A stretch of 64,000 bases of DNA from Wurfbainia villosa (Eukaryota > Streptophyta > Magnoliopsida > Zingiberales > Zingiberaceae), in assembly GCA_025175895.1 (NCBI GenBank), contig CM045997.1:105696479-105760478 (forward strand). Direction: 5' to 3'. The notes under the pieces were generated by a model, which saw only the letters and a program-made list of their open reading frames with translations, had not been told where the DNA came from and did no database searches. The position numbers were made by a program, and so were the translations under genes. Below, in pieces: positions 56,225-64,000 of this stretch. Numbering within the stretch: position 1 is the first letter of the stretch; each line of letters opens with the position of its first letter.

Positions 56225-58209
56225 CCAACTCTGAAAATGACCATTGACTTATCTGCAAGCTACGTCGTGGGTCTAGTTATTGTTGCTTATGATAATTCCC
56301 CTATTGAATGCATAAGCGTATTTCTAATGGTAGAAACCTTTCGAGGTCCTCACAATGTCACGTCATGTTCATAAAAATAAAAAATTTCATTCATTCCTTC
56401 TTCACCGTAAAAAAAAAATCACATAATAACTCTTTTACAAGTCTCACTCTTTCTTATAAAATATTCTTTTAATACAACATAAGATAATTAAATATATTAT
56501 AATTAATAAATTATTTTTTGCTAACTCTAACATCCAAATAGGATTCTAAATTGATTATCTTATAATTTTTCTAGATATATTTTTGAAATTTTTAAATGAA
56601 GTCCTAAAATATTTGTATAGTTTCTTTACTTATATATATATATATATTAAAAAAAATTAGTCGTTAAACAACATTGATTTTACTCATTTTTAATTAATTT
56701 GATTAAACAAACAAAACTTAAATTTATAAAATTATTTTATTAGAACAAAATAAAGGAGCCACTTAATTAAAAAGCTTTCTTTTTTTTAATTATTTGCATC
56801 AGATATCAGATACGATTTTTCTTCTCTACTAATTCTGATGGTCAACCGACCCTATTCCACGAAGTTTTTTCATCGGTCAACGAGAGTAAATAAGAATGAC
56901 CATAACCCAAGCATGTATAAACCCATGCAGCATCAGGAAGACCGACCACGTTGAGACGAAAAAATTGATTTCTATCACCATCCACACAGCGTGTGCTATC
57001 GTGATGAAATTGACTCCTGAAAATATAGAGAAGAATCTCGTGATTAACTAATACGTCGTTGCCATAGGACAATTAAAAAAAAAGCTCCCTCACAATGAAA
57101 GAGAGTGGTTATTACATGAAGAACTCTCTAATGATAGAAATCATTGGAGAGTTTGGTGTGATCAACACAATGTCAAGTATTAAAAGTAAAACTTCACTCA
57201 TCTTTTCACTACCAAAAACTTCTCAATAATTTTATTTTTGTAAGTGTCTTATTTTTTTATTTATATTTTATATTATATATAAATAATATGACTGTTTTCA
57301 AAAATTATAATAATAAGCCATTGAATAACGATAAAAAAAATTAATCGTTCGACAATAACTTATTTTTTTTCCCAAAAACAAACAACGATTAAGGAGGGAG
57401 CGCTTTTTGTCATACTCTATTGCTCTTCATCTTATCTTATGGTCCTTCAAATACATCACATCATATCTCTTCAATTTATGGGCACAAGTCATTAGATCAT
57501 CAACTAATCTTGGTCATGCCAAATGATCTTCCTGTGTATCATTTTGAATGTCCGTGTTGGACCACGTTCTTTATCGTATTTATCAACGTATTAAGGTCAA
57601 TGATCATCTGTGATTTACTCCTTTTCATATTTATGGAGTCGAAATGAGAAGATTGTTAGGTTGACGGTTTCAATCTTCGTATAGAATTTGCACAAAATGT
57701 GTAACATTTTGAAATCTTAAATGACTTATATACATATATCAAATAAAATAATAATCCTAATTTAAATTATTTGTCTAATTCATTAAAACATTGATCATAT
57801 TCTATCTCCAAGGGTGTGATTGCACCAATATTTCTTGTTTTAATTTCCTCTAGACATTCTTATTTAAGTCTTAATTGTAAGAAGAATCTTTATTCACTCC
57901 TAACATAATGGTCATCCAACACATGATCCCAACAATGTATAACGTGATACAATTGGCTTGCAATGTTTGAGGCATTGTGATGAACCATAAAATACCAAAA
58001 TTATAATAATTAATCAACTATAAAAAAAAGCTCAATGTGCATTTGAAATTTATTTAGAAAATACAATTTCATGTTTCCTCAGGGTTACTATTTTCAAAAG
58101 TTAGAATTTAGAATGAAGACTTTATACTTGATTCACAATTGAAACTTTTGGCAAATTCTTTTAATTTATGCCTATTTTGAAACTTATGATGAATTTTCAT
58201 TAAAAAAAA
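56225..58209. other. AT-rich intergenic DNA
   Basis: No gene is recognised. It contains a short (TA)n run at 56632-56646, poly-A and poly-T runs, and a perfect small inverted repeat at 57122-57152 (CTCTCTAATGAT/ATCATTGGAGAG). A 76-codon minus-strand frame at 56842-57072 lies in a slightly GC-richer patch but matches no family I know. Confidence 0.6.
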
Positions 58210-58808
58210 ATGGCGATCAAACAGTACTCATGAAGTTTGGAATTGCTCAAAAAGTACTTTTATATTTACCAAATAGCGCACTTAATTTCCTTTTTACCCT
58301 TCAAAAATAACGCATTTAATTTCCGAACGTGGTGCTGGGAATTCAAATCCCAGTACCACGGTGGTGGTGCTGGAATTGCATCACCACTGTGATGTTGGAA
58401 ATTTCAATTTCAGTACCATTGAAATTTTCAGCACTACAGTGGTTCTGGGATTTGAATTTCCAACACTATAGTGGTACTAGGATTTAAATTTCCAGTACCA
58501 CAGTGGTAGTACTGGAATTGCACCATCACTGTGGTGCTGAGAATTCAAATCTCAGCAGTGGTGTTGAAATTGTAAATCCCAGTACCATAGTGGTGGTGCT
58601 AGGATTGCACCATCACTGTGGTGCTGGAAATTCAAATCCCAACACCATAGTGATGTTGGGATTTGAATTTTCAGCATCACGTTCGGAAATTAAGTGCGTT
58701 ATTTCTGAAGGATAAAAAGGGAATTAAGTGCGCTATTTGATAAATATGAAAGTATAAAATGTTTTTTGAGCAATTCTAAATTTCAGGAGCGTTGTTCGAT
58801 AAATTGTC
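58210..58808. mobile_element. Foldback (palindromic MITE-like) element of about 600 bp
   Basis: Terminal inverted repeats of about 120 bp (58214-58330 and 58680-58804) share GAATTGCTCAAAAA, AAATAGCGCACTTAATT and TTTCCGAACGTG in opposite orientation. The interior (58331-58679) is a run of short palindromes built from GTGGTGCTGGGAATTC and AAATCCCAGCACCAC. There is no coding capacity. Exact ends and target duplication are uncertain. Confidence 0.75.
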
Positions 58809-59085
58809 GAAAAAAAATACTTGATTCACAATTGACTCTGATTCACTTAACTGTGGTGCTGGGAATTCAAATCCCAGCACCACAGTGATGTTGGGATTTG
58901 AATTTTCAGTACCACGTTCGAAAATTAAGTGCGTTATTTCTGAAGGATAAAAAGGGAATTAAGTGCGCTATTTGATAAATATGAAAATATAAAATGCTTT
59001 TTGAGCAATTCTAAATTTCAGGAGCGTTGTTTGATAAATTGTCAAAAAAAAATACTTGATTCACAATTGACTCTGATTCACTTAC
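58616..59085 (+). repeat. Tandem duplication of the foldback right half, period about 235 bp
   Basis: The segment from CTGTGGTGCTGG through TTGACTCTGATTCACTTA (58616-58852) is repeated at 58853-59085 with few differences. The duplication includes sequence just outside the right terminal repeat, so it arose after insertion, by unequal exchange or replication slippage. Confidence 0.85.
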
Positions 59086-59639
59086 CGAACAAATTCAAGG
59101 CATAGATTATGCACAATCAAAAGTTGATCTCTAGAATACTTGTCTCGATTATGATTGTTCTTCTAAATAATTTACCATTGTATCGTATCCATAAGAGCAA
59201 TTTTTAACTTGTTTTGATTGTATTTAAGTTGTGTATTACATTTATCTACTTGGAGAATTCGGAATACAACTTGAATTTTATGAATTTACATTATTTAGTG
59301 TAATGTTTTTATATACATCGACAAGGGGAGAAAAATAAAAGATTCAAATTAGAAATTTCATTCTCCTCTTATGGATAAATTTTAAAATTCCTAGAGACTC
59401 TAGGAGGAGCTTAAGTGTAGGATTAGCCTAATATAAGACTTTATTTTATTTTATGATTAATCTAACTTGAATATATTATCAAATATTAAAAAAAGATAAG
59501 ATTGTTAATGCAATCAAGTCGATAATGATCTTAATCAATTATGAATTTTAATGCGTAGACAAAGAATTTAAGTTAGAGTTTCATATAATCTGTGTCTATA
59601 AAATCATGCAAAACTTGGTAGATATACATATGAAGATGA
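59086..59639. other. AT-rich intergenic DNA, nothing recognised
   Basis: There are no open frames of note, repeats or domain fragments. Confidence 0.6.
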
Positions 59640-60263
59640 CTTTTGACTTGCATCGCCAAGCAATGATGAATCAACTGACATAAATTCTTTTACTTGGTTC
59701 ACAATTACGAGGCTACTAATCCAAGGTCCAACGATCCGAGATCATTATCGGTGGGCAATCCACTAAATATCTCTTCCTCGTTGGAGGTGAGAGACACACT
59801 TCTTTACAAAAGATGAAGAACGATAACAACCTTACTGTCCTCTAAATGTAAGTACAGAAAGAAACGATACAAGACTAAAATAGATATACCGACACTGAGA
59901 TTATGAAAGTAGAGCTTGCAGCCAGAGTTGTAGCATTACAACACTGTAGTAGATCGTCGAACATGAGGTTTGAGAGCACAAGCACTTGAAAGAAGATCAT
60001 CTAGGGCTTCTGGTCAAAGGTACTTTTATAAACATTTTCTAGGCGCTTGGATCCAACCCAGGCGACTCCAACTTCGTCCAAATATAGATTCGATGTGATC
60101 GCAATTTATCCTATTACAGTCGACTGGAGTCCAATCGATCATCTGGATTATTCTGGTTAATCGACACAAGCTAATTTTTTGCATCACAGAGTTAGCACAG
60201 TAATACAACATAGTACATAGAGTAGCAACGATAATCTTCGACTGTCTGATCTTGAATTTGACA
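59640..60263 (-). mobile_element. Candidate LTR (minus strand), left boundary unknown
   Basis: On the minus strand ATGGGGGAG (polypurine-like, ending at 60264) is followed by TGTCAAATTC from 60263, the form of a 3' LTR start. A TATA-like GTTTATAAAAG occurs about 240 bp further (near 60020-60030). I could not find the other end, a primer site or coding remnants, so this is tentative. Confidence 0.35.
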
Positions 60264-60388
60264 CTCCCCCATAACCCTTAGTCAGACCGAAACCTAAGGT
60301 TATCCTCGTACCAAGAACACACAAGATTCTTACCTTGCTTATCTTTATCAAACCTTGTTTAGACTTTATTGCTTAGCATCTAATCCTT

Positions 60389-60590
60389 TGATCACCATGA
60401 CTTCTTTCTAATGTCCAGACCCTATTGACCCATCATGAATCCCTCATTTGGTGTCTTTGACCACCACGCCCAGACCCTGTTGACCCACCACGAATCTTTC
60501 ACCTGTCGTCCTTGACCACCACAACTTCTTTTTGATGTCTAGATCCCGCTGACCCATCATGAATCCTTCACTTGATATCTTTGATCCCGC
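60389..60590. repeat. Imperfect tandem repeats, period about 68 bp
   Basis: Units starting TTGA(T/C)CACCA(C/T) at about 60389, 60457, 60512 and 60581 share CCAGACCCTGTTGACCCA and CATGAATCCTTCAC. The second unit lacks about 14 bp. They lie just outside the candidate polypurine tract at 60264. Confidence 0.75.
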
Positions 60591-61204
60591 TAAGACTTTC
60601 TTCGTCTAGTTTGATTTTACAAATGTACTAGGATTTCCACTTTAACTGTATCCAAATATTTTGATCTTGTTTGGATCAACACTTAGTCAGTACTTTGACT
60701 AAACAAAGATATATTATTAAATATCAAAATCCTAGAGGTTGATTGCACAAACAATAGTAAGTCGAGCTTAGTGCATTCTAAGAAGGAAAACTTAGATAAG
60801 AGATAGCCTTGAGGTGAAGAAGTTGCAAGATAAACTCAATGAGCTGAGAGATTTGTACCTCAAAGAGAGTAGTCTTCAAATTAGGTAAAGACATGATAAT
60901 TACGATGTCATAGTTGATGATCCATTCAATCGAAGATGATCTTTAGTAAATTGATGATTGAGTTAATTAAGTAGTCAATACAAGTGAATTATCCAACAAA
61001 CAAAATATTTGTGTTCATTGTTGAGTTTCGTGTTAGTCAATTGATAAGGTATTTCAATCGCCTAATGGTAGTCGAGTTAATTAAACAGTAAACTCACGTC
61101 AGGTAGGCAACTAATAAAATATTTTTGTTTATAACAGAGTTGACTAGATAATCCATTTATATAAAATAACTTGTCATCTTTCATATGCTACTTTAAAAGA
61201 TAAG

Positions 61205-61445
61205 AGAGGTCATCAAGGCATGACACAGTTGACAAGGCACCACCAGTGTAAAATCAAACACTCGTGGTTCGAATCTCAGCTATGATGAATTTATGAAATT
61301 TATCATCCAAATGGGGCACGCGCTAAAGGATACTAGACTGTCCACTATTCGTGTTTTTCGATTTACTTAGGTGGCTGATGGAAAAATTCCATAGGATTGA
61401 ACCAACCACTCTCAAAATTAGTCGGACCTAAAGCTTGGATACATG
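61205..61445 (+). mobile_element. Candidate tRNA-derived SINE
   Basis: An A-box-like CAGTTGACAAGG (61226-61237) and a B-box GGTTCGAATCTC (61266-61277) at tRNA-like spacing are followed by a non-tRNA body (ATGGGGCACGCGCTAAAGG, then GGCTGATGGAAAAATTCC) less AT-rich than its surroundings. Poly(A)-type tail and target duplication are not clear. Confidence 0.4.
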
Positions 61446-63381
61446 ATATCAACTAAAAATAATAAAACTTAATAGAGAGTCATTGATAAGACAAGACTTA
61501 TCCGATGAACTAATGGCTACAATACACAATTGACTGATGGTTGATCCAATCAATTGATCAACACGACATAACAAAATAGCATATAAAGTTCACAAATAAT
61601 TTTATCCATTTGATCTCTATTGTAATACTCCTCTTCTTAAAATTCATTATAATCATCTTATAAGTGTGAGAAAGGATAAAAAAAGTCTAAGAAGGAGAAA
61701 AATTAATGGATCAATCTCCTAAAAGATCATAAACTTTAAAGGTAAATTACATATACTGGTTTATTAGTATTGTTATATTCTAATAGTTTTATTTTTTGTT
61801 AGGCTAACCAATTACATTCGATCTTATTAAGTCATTAGCAAAAGCACAAACTAAGATGAAAAGAAAAATCTCTATTCATTCTTCTCCTTGCCTTTTATCA
61901 TCCAATTGCGAGGGTTCCAACATATGTTTAAGAAACTTTTAGCAAACTTTTAGCCAAGTTGCAATATCCTGATTTGTAAACTTGAATTTTTCTCTCTCAC
62001 ACTCTCTTTTTTTATAATTCAAATATAATGCGCTAGTAGTCACCTTCATAGCTTTCACTCCTCTGTAAGCATGCTTCAATTGGGATTTGAACTGTGATAT
62101 TTTAGAGCTTGAATTTTTCTCTTTTTTTTTAGCACAAGATATTCAAGCTTTTGACTCAACTGATCGTAAAAAAAAAATTGATTCGGTCTCACAAAATTTT
62201 TTCTTCGATCATCAAAAATAAATTTAGATAACACTCATGATTCGACAACGAAGCTCAACCCCACAATCGTGTTATCCCTATAGGACTATCCAACGTCGAA
62301 ATTATACTCTATTTACGAAGACAAACTCTCCTATTTAGCATCCAACCCAAGTCCAACACCTGATCTAGGGCCACCAAACATAAATTGTTTTATATTCACC
62401 ACCATCAGATATATCTCAACAGACGATTGAACTATATCTATTTGTATGATGTCTCTTCTGTCTTACCACTACATCATGCCGGGAGGACTTGAATTTTCCT
62501 CTTAGCTCTTTCAAATGGTTGTTGGTGATCAAGCATTTCACTTATTAGCTTTGAAACTCTATATCTCAATAAAAAAAACAAATAATAAAAATAAGGGTTG
62601 CTCGCTTATGTTACTTCCATGCTCTCCAAACTCATCCAATGTTATTATTCTAAACCAATAGATATGTTAAAAAAATCAAAACTGAATCAATTTAAATTAA
62701 ATTTTCTTCTGAAATTTAAGATAATTTAAGATTTAATTTTCAAATAAATATTTATCTATTTTTAAGATCTAAGATTTACTTTCAAAATTTCTTAAAAATT
62801 TAAAACTATCTTTTTGTCATCTTAATTTCAGATAACTTAAATTAAATTTTAAAATTTTTCAATAAAAATTCAAAATAATTTCTCAATTCATTTAAGTAAA
62901 AATATTATCTTACACAGTTCATCCATGAGCACAACATCTTTGTTATTCACTGTCTGATCTTCTAAGATTAAAGGATTGAACTATAATACTCATTCGATCA
63001 GGTGATGAATAATAAAGATATTTATGAATATTCATGGATGAATTATGTAGAGGATCATTCTCTTCATTTAAGATACTCAAAATTGATTAAACCTTCTCGT
63101 TCCTACCACATATCATTCTGAAAGAAAAAAAAAAAAAAGATCAATAGAAGAATACAAAATAGGACCATCCCTAAACAGAATAGACAAACGCATGAGGGCA
63201 TACCTGTTTTAAAGAAAGTTATATCCCAAGGACGAAGACCAAGAGAGCATCTGATGGAGAAGTCGCAAAAAAATATCATGCAATGAGAGTAAAGGATAGG
63301 TAAAGATTCAAGTCAAGTTTTATGAACAAATTCCGCTAAGCTGAAGCTTGTCATTATTGGGAAAATGGGTGTTTACTCGAA
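61446..63381. other. AT-rich intergenic DNA; right end includes probable invertase 3' UTR
   Basis: I recognise no gene. There are scattered A/T runs. The last 150-250 bp before 63382 should contain the 3' UTR of the minus-strand invertase gene. Confidence 0.5.
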
Positions 63382-63674
63382 TCATGACCACGACGATGAT
63401 CGCGTTAGTGTGGACCTCATCTGCCTGTCTTCCTCGAGTGCTACGATTCCCAAAAGGGAGGGATCGTCGAGCATCATCTTTGCCACCAAATAACCTGCAA
63501 TTGACCAAGTTTGGAATTTCCGAGCTTGCTTCCCTACGTACCTGCCGAGCTTTCCATCGTAGTATTCAGGCCAGCTATCCTTCGGCAACCTGGTTTCGGC
63601 AAGATCGATTACTCGTTTGGCGATGTGAGGTCGCCCAGTCTTTATGGATGCAGCAGTAAGAAGCCAAAGCAGGA
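63382..63674 (-). CDS. Alkaline/neutral invertase (GH100), last exon, partial gene
   Basis: On the minus strand the exon follows an acceptor (TGTTACAG, 63675 side) and encodes LLWLLTAASIKTGRPH, then the GH100 C-terminal signature DSWPEYYDGKLGRYVGKQAR, KFQTWSIAGYLVAKMMLDDP, and a Ser-rich end RSSSWS with TGA at 63382-63384. This is the C-terminus of plant alkaline/neutral invertases, which hydrolyse sucrose to glucose and fructose without being glycosylated; isoforms are cytosolic or organellar. Which isoform this is cannot be told, because the N-terminus and catalytic core lie beyond the right edge. The exon is intact and well conserved, so this is probably a working gene. The first codon is split by the intron. 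Confidence 0.92.
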
Positions 63675-64000
63675 CTGTAACAGCAGAGAGAATATTTAAA
63701 GGTAATTTTGTTAAAGAACAAATCTAAGGAAATTATAAGTTTATATGAGCTTCTAATCCCACTCTAGAAGGATTTGTAATCCTATAAATCATCCTGACAA
63801 TAAAGCCAAACATGGACTTTGCTCATTTCACAACAAGATCCATGGTATTGTATGCACAAGGCAACATAAAGAAGTGGTTTTGTAATCATATTCGAAGACA
63901 GGAAACAACATAGACAATGCCTATTTATTTTTTTAACAGGCCATACATTGATAATGCAACAGTAATGATACCCTTGAACAGTAATTGTGTTCCACTGACT
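63675..64000 (-). other. Intron of the invertase gene (incomplete)
   Basis: On the minus strand it ends ...GCTGTTACAG at 63675. The remainder to the window edge is AT-rich with no further exon seen, so it is read as intron. Confidence 0.7.

Noticed and set aside
56842..57072. 76-codon minus-strand frame in a slightly GC-richer patch
   Set aside because: I recognise no family in this frame or the neighbouring ones. A hydrophobic alternative frame hints at a membrane protein fragment, but that is too weak to call.
57122..57152. Perfect small inverted repeat (CTCTCTAATGAT/ATCATTGGAGAG)
   Set aside because: It is too short for a microRNA precursor and isolated in AT-rich DNA; one such repeat is expected by chance at this scale.
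63348..63659. 103-codon plus-strand frame at the right edge
   Set aside because: It is antisense to the invertase last exon, whose GH100 motifs and splice acceptor are on the minus strand.

Overview
This is nuclear DNA of a flowering plant, most likely a monocot with a large, repeat-rich genome. The evidence is the set of plant-specific LTR retrotransposon lineages (Tekay/Del-type and Athila-type Ty3/gypsy, Ty1/copia with an initiator-Met primer site), a CACTA (En/Spm) transposon, many solo LTRs, and a GC-rich single-exon ARO gene. I cannot name the species; a Zingiberales-like or other non-grass monocot would fit, but that is a guess. Only two host genes are supported: an ARMADILLO-REPEAT-ONLY (ARO) family gene (51328-53244, +) and the last exon of an alkaline/neutral invertase (63382-63674, -) that continues off the right edge.

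Positions 1 to about 49.9 kb form one nest of transposons, which can be taken apart from target-site duplications (TSDs) and interrupted reading frames. The outermost host is a decayed CACTA transposon (41772-49930; its left part lies beyond the window). A Tekay/Del-like gypsy element, 'D', sits in its TNP2-like gene (right end 41771). Three things interrupt D: an LTR end in its 5' LTR (2303-3338, itself hit by a reverse-oriented LTR at 741-2302, which was hit by a copia LTR at 1-740); a complete 3.6-kb solo LTR in gag (5384-9017, TSD ATGGA); and copia element 'A' (minus strand, 11786-36565) in the reverse transcriptase. A carries a second copia element 'B' (12033-20772, plus) in its 3' LTR and a gypsy element 'C' (24243-30705, plus, Athila-like, TSD GTCAA) in its pol. 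A second solo LTR (44936-48608) interrupts the second CACTA gene. By eye, LTR divergence is higher for D (about 10% in the stretch compared) than for A (about 3%), which agrees with the nesting order. No element is intact.

From 49.9 to 51.3 kb come the CACTA subterminal repeats, a 642-bp foldback element sitting between TA/GA microsatellites, and the ARO 5' flank. From 53.2 to 63.1 kb the DNA is AT-rich and largely non-coding. It holds a solo LTR with a perfect TSD (54389-56219), a second foldback element with an adjacent tandem duplication (58210-59085), a candidate LTR end and tandem repeat (near 60.2-60.6 kb) and a candidate SINE (near 61.2-61.4 kb).

I see no convincing new multi-gene system. 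The most unusual recurring signal is that several unrelated elements carry arrays of short hairpins in their LTRs or leaders, with stems of different sequence but preserved pairing. The two foldback elements and the CACTA subterminal palindrome array come next. The two host genes have no visible functional link to each other.
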